From: Clostridia bacterium
GTDB lineage: Bacteria > Bacillota > Clostridia > Oscillospirales > Acutalibacteraceae
Length of the DNA: 64,000 bases
Assembly: GCA_017537365.1 (NCBI GenBank)
Contig: JAFYKZ010000010.1
Coordinates: 1-64,000, forward strand
Reading direction: 5' to 3'
In this document: positions 23,118-33,084 of the stretch, one piece after another
How positions within the stretch are numbered: position 1 is the first letter of the stretch
Layout of the letters: each line of letters opens with the position of its first letter
Program-made: the position numbers and the translations under genes
The notes under the pieces: model-generated
The model's database searches: none
What the model was told of the DNA's origin: nothing
The model's input: only the letters and a program-made list of their open reading frames with translations

Positions 23118-26100
23118 TTATCTGGTGATCCAATTAACTGTTGCAGTAGTATCTACCGTCTGAATAGCAGTAGTAAACTGCGATAGATTGGTTGGAATAA
23201 CATCATCTGTTGTGTCAAGATCATTGCGTATTATTGGATATGCGCAATCGGTAGACTGATAATAAGTATTATTTGAGAAAGTAAAGTCATCATATGCGTT
23301 ATACGCACTGAAATAATAACTGCGAGCGCAATCGAAAATATTATTGCTGATACTTACATTGAAAGTCCAAATGTTATCAGGTTCAAAACCATAACAAAGA
23401 ATATAAGCCTGACTGTAAGTAGCACTGCGTTGTTTTCCAAAGCCATAACCTGAATAACGCCAGATATTGTTGCTAACTGTTATATTATTCATAACAGCAG
23501 TTTTATCATATCCATCGCCATCACCCTCTAAATTATAGCACCATAATTCAAGGTTATATGAAGAATATTCAACAAGGTTATTGCTGAAGGTTACATTGCG
23601 ATAGCTATTGCTATCACTATGACCTTGTAGAGTAAATGCAGCATCATAAATCTGATAAATATGACAATTAGTAACCGAAGCTGTTTCAATTGAGTTCCAG
23701 AACTGAATAGCATTACCATATCTCACTCCGTCAGCATTGGTAGCGCCACCGATCCAACTTAATTTACAACCTGTTATTGTAATATTGCTGCACTCATGGA
23801 AATCAACTGCAGTAAGAGATGCCTGTGTAAATTCAATATTTTCTATCTTTATATTTGAAACCTTAGTAAATTTAGTTTCATAAATAAGATGTGGAGTTGT
23901 TGAAACTTCAATCGAAGTGAAATAAGCACTAGGTTTATATTGATCTAAGAAAAGATATAAGATACCGTCTTCATAGTAGTAATCACCGTTTGAAACAAGT
24001 AATTTAATATCATTCTTGCGATTTCCAATATATGCGCCGTTATCAAACACAACGCCACCAAGATTATCTTTGTTTATTTCAGTTTGCCAAATAGTACCAT
24101 CATCAGAGGTCCATACTGTTGATTCAGCATAGTTCTTAATTGAACCTGAAATTATCGGTTTAGCACCTGTTCCGTAAGCACCAACTTTAACATTATCTTT
24201 AAGATCTAACGGTTCTTCTGTTCTATAAATACCGCCTCTCTCAAAAAGAACGATGCTACCGGACTTTGTAAGTGTATTAACTTTTGCTATTGTTTTAACA
24301 GGAGCGTCGCTTGAAGTACCTGAATTGCTATCGTCTCCGTTTTCTGAAACATAGTATTTTGTTCCGGATTGAGATTTAACCGTATCAGCTAAACTATCAA
24401 TTGTTGCTTTCATGGCAGCGGCTTCACTTTCAGCGCCACCAAAGGTTAAATCAGAACCATCAATCAAGGAAATAGCGTTGCTAGACTGCCAAACAATATT
24501 CTCAACGCCGAGCAAATGTTTTTTAATTATGGTAAGATCAAGTGAGTTAATCTCCAAATCTTCGTCCACATCAGCTGCCCAGAAATAATCTGCATAATCA
24601 GCCATTGTAAGTTTCTTAATTGCGATTAAGTCGATTATACTTATAGCGCCATCGCCATTAATATCACCGAAATGAATGCTATCATAAAGTGTAACATCAT
24701 AGATTCCATCTTCAGCTGACAAATCTAATTCGCCTTCATAAGAGTAAAATACTTCGCCGGTTTCTCTATTAACTGCACGAGCATAATTTGCTCCATCAAA
24801 TGCATAAAGTCCTGCAATATCAGTAGCAACTAAACCGCCATCTGCAGTATCGTTGCAGTAAATATACCAAACGCCTTCAGCGGCATCAATATCAGTGAAT
24901 GCTTCTCCTAATACCTCTTCGCTGATACCTTTGTTCATAATAAACTGAACCGCACCGTTGAATACTGTATTATCATGAACGGAAGTGGAATATTCAGATC
25001 CTTCTGTTTTTGAAATAGTACCACCATTCCAAACAATGCTAACATTACCGTTTATAACTGCTTGCCAGAATTGAAGTTGTCTAAATCTACCACCGTTGAT
25101 AGTAAGGTTAACATCGCCCATTGCTCTGTCTGAATTATTTCCAAATGCACCGATTCTAACAAATGCACCTTTCCAGAGGTTGGAAGCAAATGAATTTATA
25201 GTTACATTCTCGGCTTTTTCAGAACTGCTGCTGTTATCTTTATTACCAACGTAATAATAACTATCTTTACCTTCAAGTGGAGTAATATCATCGCCAAGTA
25301 CCATCTCATTACCATTGGTTAGCAACTTAGTTTCATCTAACGCAATGTTAGCAAAGGTTGTTGGACCTTGGAGCGCGATATGACCATAAATTTGAGAATC
25401 ATACTGTCCTGTTGTATCATAAATAAGGGAAGCTGTTCCATCGCCCTTAATTGTGATCATATCTTCATGAGCTTGACCGCCATCAAACCCAACTTCACCG
25501 CTAACGATTATAGTTTTATCAGTTGCAGTGCTATAATTAAGCCAAGCTTGAGCATGATCGATAGTAGCAAATGCAGTTTCCGGAGTTAAACCATCATTAG
25601 AATCGTTTCCGTTTGCTGAAACATAAAAGGTTGAAACATCATTAGCTGCATAACCAAAAGATACATTATATTTACCCGCAGGAACGGTAAGAACGCCTTT
25701 CGATGAAGAATAACTTACTCCTGTTGAAACATTGGTTGCGATTGCAGAAAAAGTACCGTTAACATTGAATGTTCCGGGTATATCGGTTGTAGAAAGCATA
25801 CCACCGGAATCATCGCAATACATAAGCCATTTTCCGCCTGCTGCGGTTATATTATCAACACTTGGGCTGATTTTTGAGGAAGAAAATCCATTATTGAGAA
25901 TTACTTGATATGCACCATTATAGGTAGTAGTATAATTTGTATATGGATCTAAGAAAGGATCAGTACCGTAAACTGTTCCGCCATTAAATGTGAAGCTCAC
26001 ATTACCGTTATAAGTGCCTTCATGTACCCAGAACTGATAAAAATATCCTTTATTTACAACAACATTCAAGTCGCTGTTCATAACGCCCTGTCTGGTAGCC

Positions 26101-27626
26101 GGACCTATACGAACATTTGCGCCTTTATTAACATTCAATCCTAATCCATTAAGTGTGATATTGTTAGGAGTTGTAACACTGCTATCAATATTACCAAAAT
26201 AGAACATACCTTTAGTACCTGTAAAGGTTATATTTTCATATATAACTTCATTACCATCAGTAGCTATCTTGAAGGTATCGTTTATACTAAAATCCTTAAA
26301 TGTTGTGGGTCCTGCCGCAGACATTATATTTCCGGATGGTTTAGTAAGATTTTCTGCGCCGGTTGCACCCTTAATCGTAATCATTTTAGTATGTGGTGCA
26401 GAAGTGAAGGTCATATCTGTAAGCATAATGATTTGACCAGACTCAGCATTTGATGCCTCGATCACAGTTTCAGCCTGCGCGATAGTTGCAAATGGTGTTT
26501 CAGCAGTTAAACCATTGTCAGAATCATTTCCGTTTGCTGAAACATAGAAAACAACTTCTTTTAAATCATCATCTTCTTCTGATGATGCCACTTCATAAGT
26601 TACCTCGTATTTTCCAGCAGGAACAGTTAAAGTTCTTTTAGCAGATTTATACTTTGCGCCGGTTGAAGTATTTGTTGCAATAGCATTATAGCCTTCATTT
26701 ACCGCGAATGTTCCGGGTGTATTGGTTGTAGAAAGCATACCACCGGAATTATCGCAATACATAAACCAACTACCCTCTGCCGCATTGATTTTTTCCACTT
26801 CTGAAACATATACATTCGAAGTTGCGAAGCCATTATTGAGCAACAATTGGAACGCGCCATTATAGGTTGATTTGTTAACACCATAGAAGTCAAATTGACA
26901 GTTATTATACATCTTAGCGCCATTTAATGTAACATTAAGGTCACCATTATAAGTACCGTTAAGCATCCAAAACTGATTAAAATAACCGCTATTTACTACG
27001 ATATTAATATCACTGTTTATTGTACCGTTTGTAGCGTTTGTGCTTGCACTTGCGCCAGAAGTAAGTGGTCCTATACGAACATTTGCGCCTAAATTAACTT
27101 TCTTTCCAAATCCGTTAAGTGTGATATTGTTAGGTGTTGTAACACTGCTATCAATATTACCAAAATAGAAAGTACCTTTAGAACCTGTAAAGGTTATATT
27201 TTCATATATAACATCATTACCATTGGTGGCAATATTAGTTGTATCGTTTATAGTAAAATCCTTAAATGTTGTAGGTCCTGCCACAGATTTTACTTTACCG
27301 GTCTGATTAAGATTTTCAGCACCGGTTGCGCCTTTAATCGTAATCATTTTTGTGTGAGTTGCAGAAGTGAAGGTCATATCTGTAAGCATAATGATCTCAC
27401 CTGCATTAGCAGAAGAATTTGCTTCTATTATCTCCTCTGCCTTAGAAATACTTGCATAGGGGTTTGCTTGTGTGCCGTCACCAGTACTGTCATTACCTGC
27501 AGAAGAAACATAAACAGTTGCCACGCCGGTATCAGCCGCGCTAACCGTAAACAACGCGAATGTTGGAAATGCTGATAAAACCAGCAAAACCGATAACAAT
27601 ACTGCAAATAGTTTTTTTGCTTTCAT
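23118..27626 (-). CDS. Giant secreted dockerin protein with three repeated modules and a C-terminal beta-helix domain
   Basis: A 1502-residue protein. The signal peptide is MKAKKLFAVLLSVLLVLS onward. Three related modules of about 320 residues follow, each opening with YVSxxGNDS. Then comes a type I dockerin near residues 1015-1075 (GDINGDGAISIIDLIAIKKL and DVDEDLEINSLDLTIIKKH, two calcium-binding repeats). Last is a right-handed beta-helix domain of about 390 residues opening with YYVSENGDDSNSGTSSDAP. A dockerin docks enzymes onto cohesin scaffolds, so this should join a cellulosome-like complex; no cohesin is encoded here. The beta-helix domain is shared with 37762 and 39153 and may be the enzyme. 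The ATG at 27626 follows AAAGGAG. Confidence 0.8.
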   Translation of the reverse strand: MKAKKLFAVLLSVLLVLSAFPTFALFTVSAADTGVATVYVSSAGNDSTGDGTQANPYASISKAEEIIEANSSANAGEIIMLTDMTFTSATHTKMITIKGATGAENLNQTGKVKSVAGPTTFKDFTINDTTNIATNGNDVIYENITFTGSKGTFYFGNIDSSVTTPNNITLNGFGKKVNLGANVRIGPLTSGASASTNATNGTINSDINIVVNSGYFNQFWMLNGTYNGDLNVTLNGAKMYNNCQFDFYGVNKSTYNGAFQLLLNNGFATSNVYVSEVEKINAAEGSWFMYCDNSGGMLSTTNTPGTFAVNEGYNAIATNTSTGAKYKSAKRTLTVPAGKYEVTYEVASSEEDDDLKEVVFYVSANGNDSDNGLTAETPFATIAQAETVIEASNAESGQIIMLTDMTFTSAPHTKMITIKGATGAENLTKPSGNIMSAAGPTTFKDFSINDTFKIATDGNEVIYENITFTGTKGMFYFGNIDSSVTTPNNITLNGLGLNVNKGANVRIGPATRQGVMNSDLNVVVNKGYFYQFWVHEGTYNGNVSFTFNGGTVYGTDPFLDPYTNYTTTYNGAYQVILNNGFSSSKISPSVDNITAAGGKWLMYCDDSGGMLSTTDIPGTFNVNGTFSAIATNVSTGVSYSSSKGVLTVPAGKYNVSFGYAANDVSTFYVSANGNDSNDGLTPETAFATIDHAQAWLNYSTATDKTIIVSGEVGFDGGQAHEDMITIKGDGTASLIYDTTGQYDSQIYGHIALQGPTTFANIALDETKLLTNGNEMVLGDDITPLEGKDSYYYVGNKDNSSSSEKAENVTINSFASNLWKGAFVRIGAFGNNSDRAMGDVNLTINGGRFRQLQFWQAVINGNVSIVWNGGTISKTEGSEYSTSVHDNTVFNGAVQFIMNKGISEEVLGEAFTDIDAAEGVWYIYCNDTADGGLVATDIAGLYAFDGANYARAVNRETGEVFYSYEGELDLSAEDGIYDVTLYDSIHFGDINGDGAISIIDLIAIKKLTMADYADYFWAADVDEDLEINSLDLTIIKKHLLGVENIVWQSSNAISLIDGSDLTFGGAESEAAAMKATIDSLADTVKSQSGTKYYVSENGDDSNSGTSSDAPVKTIAKVNTLTKSGSIVLFERGGIYRTEEPLDLKDNVKVGAYGTGAKPIISGSIKNYAESTVWTSDDGTIWQTEINKDNLGGVVFDNGAYIGNRKNDIKLLVSNGDYYYEDGILYLFLDQYKPSAYFTSIEVSTTPHLIYETKFTKVSNIKIENIEFTQASLTAVDFHECSNITITGCKLSWIGGATNADGVRYGNAIQFWNSIETASVTNCHIYQIYDAAFTLQGHSDSNSYRNVTFSNNLVEYSSYNLELWCYNLEGDGDGYDKTAVMNNITVSNNIWRYSGYGFGKQRSATYSQAYILCYGFEPDNIWTFNVSISNNIFDCARSYYFSAYNAYDDFTFSNNTYYQSTDCAYPIIRNDLDTTDDVIPTNLSQFTTAIQTVDTTATVNWITR

Positions 27627-27755
27627 AATTTTTCTCCTTTTACTAAATTTTTTGTTTTTATTGCCCAACTAAACCTCAATCATAGATTCACCTCTTATTC
27701 CGTTTTTATAGTCGTTGTTTAAAAACAATAAATATATAACCGTTCAAAAAAAGTG

Positions 27756-28637
27756 TTATTCCCACTTCTTTTTACTAAACCTATTAAAGAGAACAAAAAC
27801 TGTTCCAATAACTGAGATTACAATAACGAAATAGAACCAAAGCATTGCAGAACTTTCTCCAAATTTTTGAGATACCATAAGACTGTAAGCATTGGTTACA
27901 ACCACATTTTCAGATGAAGTGAATAGCTCAATCATTGTAAATACAATTACAAGGGAAATAATATTACGCAAACAAGGAATAGTTATCATCCAAAATTCTT
28001 CCCATTTATTAGCACCCTCGATTTTTGAAACCTCATAAAGAGAATCGGGTATGCTTTGAAGTCCGGCCAAGAATAGAATTATCTGAACACCACAATTCCA
28101 AACCAAACTCATAACGCTACTTAACATAAATGTTAAAAACGGAGTTATCATTGAAGGAACATCAAGATTAGTGATAATACTTTCATAATCAATCATGCCT
28201 TCACCCGAAGTAAGATTCATATATATAGGAGAATCGGTAAGTATCCTAATAACTGCCGATGATGAAATAAGAACTGGAAGGAAAAATATTGAACGAAATA
28301 TTGCTCTGCCTCGAAATTTTTTATTAAGAAGAACTGCCAAAACCAAACTTAAGGCAATTATTATTGGCAATGAATACAGTAATTGAACCACCGAATCTCT
28401 CAAGTTATCTAAATAATTCGGATCCTCAATTAAAATTTTCTTAAAATAAACAAGTCCAACAAATTCTTTGTCTATCGTTCCGCTGCCAATTGTTACATCA
28501 TTAAAAGCATAAATAATAGATGAAAAAAGCGGATAGGCGAAAAATAGTATAAGGCCCAATGCCCAATGGGTTACGAAAATATAACCATAACGCCTTCTCT
28601 TTGTTTCAAGACCTACGGGTTTTTTATTTTTCTTCAT
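27756..28637 (-). CDS. ABC sugar transporter permease (UgpA/LplB type)
   Basis: A 293-residue membrane protein with six predicted helices and the ATPase-contact loop EVSKIEGANKWEEFWMITIP, a variant of the EAA motif. It belongs to the MalF/UgpA side of carbohydrate importers. Its start overlaps the stop of the DUF5696 gene by one base (TAATG), so they are co-translated. The locus has two UgpA-type and two UgpE-type permeases, which could make two importers or a mixed one. The EAA loop differs from the usual EAAxxDGA at its first residues. Confidence 0.88.
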   Translation of the reverse strand: MKKNKKPVGLETKRRRYGYIFVTHWALGLILFFAYPLFSSIIYAFNDVTIGSGTIDKEFVGLVYFKKILIEDPNYLDNLRDSVVQLLYSLPIIIALSLVLAVLLNKKFRGRAIFRSIFFLPVLISSSAVIRILTDSPIYMNLTSGEGMIDYESIITNLDVPSMITPFLTFMLSSVMSLVWNCGVQIILFLAGLQSIPDSLYEVSKIEGANKWEEFWMITIPCLRNIISLVIVFTMIELFTSSENVVVTNAYSLMVSQKFGESSAMLWFYFVIVISVIGTVFVLFNRFSKKKWE

Positions 28638-30892
28638 TATTCCGCCTCCCCTATATTAAATTCATATGCAGAAAGCATACCTATTGGAGATTCGCAAGAT
28701 TTCTCAGTATGATTGGCATAAACTTTTACGCCATTTGAGAAGACCGATAAGCTAACGCCATTTTCCAAAATTTCATAACGCTCAAGCGAAGCATTACTTA
28801 TTTTTGAGAAATAATCAATATAACCATCTGCATTTAAAATGTTTTCAATTTTATTTTCATTGTATTCTCGCGGAGTGGCATATAGTTTATATGTATCAAA
28901 ATCATTACTTTGAGAGTTATATTTACCTGTAAGCGTAAACCCAAGACCAATACCGCTTGAAGCTGCCATTGCTAACGCTTTATCAGAATTTGGCGCGAAA
29001 TTTATGCTTTGGCTATACATTGGAACATAACCGCTAAAAATCATTTGATAAAAAGGAATGGTATTGCTAAAACAAAGCGCATCATCATTTTCGCAAGAAA
29101 CCTCAAAAATAACATCAGATATACCGGCACAAAAAGCATTTGCATCAGAAGATGCAACCGCTTTTTCCTTTTTAGCTTTCAAAATCAGGTCGGCAACCTG
29201 CTTTTCCATACTTGTTCTTGAAGAATTTTCATAACCGTAATCGGAATAAAGAGAGTTTGAAATTGTTGCCAAACTCAAAGCATCAAGATTAAATTTATCA
29301 GCTTTCTTAAGAGTTTTTTCAAGACCTGAACTTAACTCGTTGCGAGAAATAACATAGTATTTCGCTTTTTCATCAAAAATTCTATTTGGAGAACTCTCTT
29401 TTTTCTCGGAATCATATTTGATAGCGGTTTTAGCAGAATCAGCGCTAATCTTAACTCCATTACCACTTTTACCGAAATATACCAAATCAAAATCAAAGAA
29501 AAGTTTTGTTTTATTATTCTTAATAAGATCAAGCAATTCTGATAGATCAGAAGATTTACCATAAACGGATTTGATGTTTTTTCCGCCAAGATATGTACTA
29601 GGAGTAAGTCCGCCATCGCCGAAATTAAGCAATCTAACATAAGGCGCGGCACCAACCGAGCTTGTTATTTTTTCTACGCTGTCTTTGGCATCATTAAAGG
29701 TTGTTAAAGCAACAAGTTCGGTAGTTGGAATACCTAATATAGAATTATTTACATTTGTTCCACCGATATACGATATAGCATACGGCGAATAATCAAGGTT
29801 AGATTTAACAAGTTTATTATTTGTTTTCAAATAATCGCGATAAAGCTTTGCCATACCGTTATAATCGGCACTTTCGCCATCTAAGAAATAATATCTAATC
29901 TTAGCGGTATATTTATCAATATCTTTTGAATGCTGAGTTAAAATAGATTGTCCATAAATTTGAGAACCATGCCAATAAGAATCATGACCACGAACAAAGA
30001 ACTCGGGATAAACGGCAGAACGTCCCATCTTATGATTACCCGCCTCAGCCACAATAGCTGAATTTCCGGCAGCAGATTCAATTATTCCGAAAATTCCATT
30101 ATTGCCATCCTTAGCTCCAAAAACCGGAAGACGAACGCCAACAGTGTTAGTCATCGTTTCGGTTCTAAGCATTGAAACATCATCACCGTAAACCTCACCG
30201 CTCCATTTTCGTGCACCATCAGGGGTAATATCCGTATTCATTAGCGCGCCTTGCCCTGATGGAACGAACAAATATCCATCTTGATTATCGTTAGCTGATG
30301 AACAAAGCAACGGTGTTGGAGCAAACTCAGCAAGAATAAAGCCGCTATCACCCTCTCGTATCATTTCGGTTTTAACAGTCACGGTCAAAGAATCTTCTTC
30401 TAATATATAATCAACAGGAATAGAAATCTTTTGCACATCAAAATAATAGATAACTCTAACACCATTGTCGAGTTTTTGAGCAATAATTTGCCCACCATCC
30501 ATAAGTGCAGCATAAGAAGTTATAGTGTCTTCCACAAGCAATGTAGAATCAACAACCTTAATTATCATAGAAGAATTCGCATAAACACTTGTGCTTCCTT
30601 CTTGATACATTTCATAAGAAATATTCGACCAAACTTTACCTGTTTTGAGGCATTTGATTTGAACACTCTTTGCCTCATCATCCCATGAAAGCGAATAATT
30701 ATCATTAGTATAAACTTCGCCACTTTGAAGGAAAGCACCTGCAGGCGGCAATCTATATTTATTTGTTACAACCTCGGAATTACATCCGGAAAGCAAAGAT
30801 ATAATTATTGCCATAACAATCAAAGCGGCAACCGTTCTATTATGTCCCCACTTAAATATGTCATTTAAACTCTTTGCCATTTTTACGGTCAT
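28637..30892 (-). CDS. DUF5696 lipoprotein, transporter-associated
   Basis: A 751-residue lipoprotein: a hydrophobic stretch (VAALIVMAIIISLLSGC) ends in a lipobox with Cys near residue 38. The long exported part resembles DUF5696, a family found in Firmicutes next to carbohydrate ABC permeases and Yip1-like genes, with no proven role. Parts look like a glycosidase-type barrel (PYVRLLNFGDGGLTPS, FFDFDLVYFG, NLDALSLATISNSLY), so it might bind or cut a glycan outside the membrane. The ATG at 30892 is 8 bp from GGAGG; the upstream GTG overlaps that site. It sits between the NHL/Yip1 gene and a permease. Confidence 0.7.
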   Translation of the reverse strand: MTVKMAKSLNDIFKWGHNRTVAALIVMAIIISLLSGCNSEVVTNKYRLPPAGAFLQSGEVYTNDNYSLSWDDEAKSVQIKCLKTGKVWSNISYEMYQEGSTSVYANSSMIIKVVDSTLLVEDTITSYAALMDGGQIIAQKLDNGVRVIYYFDVQKISIPVDYILEEDSLTVTVKTEMIREGDSGFILAEFAPTPLLCSSANDNQDGYLFVPSGQGALMNTDITPDGARKWSGEVYGDDVSMLRTETMTNTVGVRLPVFGAKDGNNGIFGIIESAAGNSAIVAEAGNHKMGRSAVYPEFFVRGHDSYWHGSQIYGQSILTQHSKDIDKYTAKIRYYFLDGESADYNGMAKLYRDYLKTNNKLVKSNLDYSPYAISYIGGTNVNNSILGIPTTELVALTTFNDAKDSVEKITSSVGAAPYVRLLNFGDGGLTPSTYLGGKNIKSVYGKSSDLSELLDLIKNNKTKLFFDFDLVYFGKSGNGVKISADSAKTAIKYDSEKKESSPNRIFDEKAKYYVISRNELSSGLEKTLKKADKFNLDALSLATISNSLYSDYGYENSSRTSMEKQVADLILKAKKEKAVASSDANAFCAGISDVIFEVSCENDDALCFSNTIPFYQMIFSGYVPMYSQSINFAPNSDKALAMAASSGIGLGFTLTGKYNSQSNDFDTYKLYATPREYNENKIENILNADGYIDYFSKISNASLERYEILENGVSLSVFSNGVKVYANHTEKSCESPIGMLSAYEFNIGEAE

Positions 30893-30934
30893 AAACACAA
30901 CCTCCGAACAATTTGAGAAAATACCATTAAAATT

Positions 30935-33067
30935 CTACCTATAACCCATTTCAGTATAAATAGATTTTAAGAACACCCAAGTCTGCTTTAACATAAGTGC
31001 GCAGACAAAAATTAAAAATACTACTAAAAGCATGAGAAGGAAGGTTACTACCGCTGTCCATGCGAACTTAAAAAAGTCATATTCATGAACAACCATCATT
31101 CCAACTATCAGCAAAAATCCTGTTAATATCCAAATAGCAATATCCACGCCTGAAACTAATCCTGATGCCGAAAGTGGCAAGAAATTAGCAAAAATAACAC
31201 GGATAAAGTTATAAATTATAAGCGGTATAAGAGAATAAGATGTTGCCACAAACACTTCTTTTAATGTTCCCTTACCCGAAGCTAACGAACACACAAGCCA
31301 ATTACATATACACCATAAAACCAACAAACCGATAGTTTTAAATATCGTATAAATTGAATTATAGTTTCGCATATCAACCGTTGAATACAAAAATCCTGAA
31401 GCTACATCTCTTAAGAAGAATGAAATATACAATAAAACTGTAACTACTGATACAATTACCATAGATCCCATTTTTTTATATTTAATATCGTTAAATGAAT
31501 CAAACGGATGAATCATTACCTTAAATGCCACTTTAACATTAGGATTTTTAAGCAAAACTATGTTATTTTTCTTGATTTTAAAAACCGCAAATGCTATAAG
31601 ACCTATAACAATAAATAACATTAACAATATCCAAACAAAGTTATCTGCAAGGTTTTTCTTAAACACCTCTTGATGTGCAAGGTCATAAACAGAATAATCG
31701 GCAGCATTTTTTGCAAATTCCATTGCTTTTTTATATTCGCCTTTATTGTAATAAACCATTGCAAGTCCTCTATAAGCTAGTTGATTGTCAGCATCATAGG
31801 TTAAAACTTGATTCCACAAAGGTTCAGCATCATCATAGTTGCCTCGCAAATACTGAGTTTGCGCCATCTTCAACAATTTACCATATTCTGTTACGGAAAA
31901 TATTGTTATTGAATTATTCACGGTATCTGCAACTAAAATATTATCACCATTTAATTCAATAACGCTAGGATTAGAAAATGTTCCTAACTGAGTTCCCTGT
32001 TTATAACCACCACCAAAGGCATTAAGAAGATTTGATTCATTATCATATACATAAATGTAACCATTCACTTGATCAAGCGCATAAATAAAATTATCATCAT
32101 CTACTGCAATAGATACCATATTTTGCGAAACGGAATTACCTGTACGCTCTTCTTTTAAAAGAAGCTTATCTTCAAGATAGTTAACATCCTGCGATGAAGC
32201 ATAATCTCCATAAACCGTACGCTTAAAAAGAATATTAGTGCCGTTATAGCTGATTTTTCTTATTTGACCCTGACCGTTCTTCTTAGTATCAGTTTGACCG
32301 GTGCAAGTTACAAGATAATCTTCGAAATCAAAATCAAAATCAACAAAAGAATAAGGAAGAGTCTTTACTGAAGCTCTTTTCTTGGTTTCATTACTCGTAA
32401 GTTTTTCCCATAAATACTGAAGTGTATCTAAAGCGTTTGCCTCAACAGTATTCGAACCGTAAAATCCAACAAATTCACCTTTAGGATTATACATTAGAGC
32501 ACCATAATATGATCCTAAACTTAAAATGTATAAATAATCATTACTATCTTTTGCTAATTTAGTTGGCTGATAGAGAAAATCTTCAGGTATCAATTCCGAT
32601 TCAGGTTTATTCATCATTTTAATAACATTACCATTATTATCGGTAACTATAACTCGGAAATTCTTTGTATCAGCGATATAAAGTGTACCATCTTTATCAC
32701 AAAAAACACCCTTAGCACCCTCAATACTAATTTCAGAGCCATCAGTATCTCTAACAGTGATCTGTTTTAAAAGCTTATAGTCAGCATCTAAAACAATTAT
32801 CTTAGGGTAAACTTCGGAAATAACATAAGTTTTACCATCGCCCGGACAAAAAATATCTGAAATACCTTCAAGACTTTCATCCAATCCGAGAGAATTTGCA
32901 TCGATATATTTTATTGCGTGGTACATTTCACGCGATAAATGCAATGCGTTAGTTCCGTCATATAAATCAACACGAGTATATGCATCTGTTGGCGCAGCCA
33001 AAACAGATGTGCTCAAAGATAAACACAATATAAGGATTGTAAACAATGCTGTTAATTTCTTTAGCAA
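30935..33067 (-). CDS. NHL-repeat / TPR / Yip1-like membrane protein, transporter-associated
   Basis: A 710-residue protein in three parts. A signal peptide and an extracellular beta-propeller with NHL-like repeats come first (GVFCDKDGTLYIADTKNFRV, DDDNFIYALDQVNGYIYVY). A TPR-like pair lies near 420-480 (NQLAYRGLAMVYYNKGEYKK). A membrane helix and a Yip1-like five-helix domain finish the chain (HPFDSFNDIKYKKMGSM ...). Together with DUF5696 and the flanking permeases it forms a recurring Firmicutes cluster whose role is unknown. It could be a scaffold or receptor that gathers substrate near the importer. The likely start is TTG at 33067. Confidence 0.7.
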   Translation of the reverse strand: MLKKLTALFTILILCLSLSTSVLAAPTDAYTRVDLYDGTNALHLSREMYHAIKYIDANSLGLDESLEGISDIFCPGDGKTYVISEVYPKIIVLDADYKLLKQITVRDTDGSEISIEGAKGVFCDKDGTLYIADTKNFRVIVTDNNGNVIKMMNKPESELIPEDFLYQPTKLAKDSNDYLYILSLGSYYGALMYNPKGEFVGFYGSNTVEANALDTLQYLWEKLTSNETKKRASVKTLPYSFVDFDFDFEDYLVTCTGQTDTKKNGQGQIRKISYNGTNILFKRTVYGDYASSQDVNYLEDKLLLKEERTGNSVSQNMVSIAVDDDNFIYALDQVNGYIYVYDNESNLLNAFGGGYKQGTQLGTFSNPSVIELNGDNILVADTVNNSITIFSVTEYGKLLKMAQTQYLRGNYDDAEPLWNQVLTYDADNQLAYRGLAMVYYNKGEYKKAMEFAKNAADYSVYDLAHQEVFKKNLADNFVWILLMLFIVIGLIAFAVFKIKKNNIVLLKNPNVKVAFKVMIHPFDSFNDIKYKKMGSMVIVSVVTVLLYISFFLRDVASGFLYSTVDMRNYNSIYTIFKTIGLLVLWCICNWLVCSLASGKGTLKEVFVATSYSLIPLIIYNFIRVIFANFLPLSASGLVSGVDIAIWILTGFLLIVGMMVVHEYDFFKFAWTAVVTFLLMLLVVFLIFVCALMLKQTWVFLKSIYTEMGYR

Positions 33068-33084
33068 CTCTTATCTTCCCTTCA

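Noticed and set aside
21000-27300. CRISPR-like periodic repeats inside the giant surface genes
   Set aside because: The repetition comes from in-frame protein modules hundreds of codons long, not short repeats with unique spacers.
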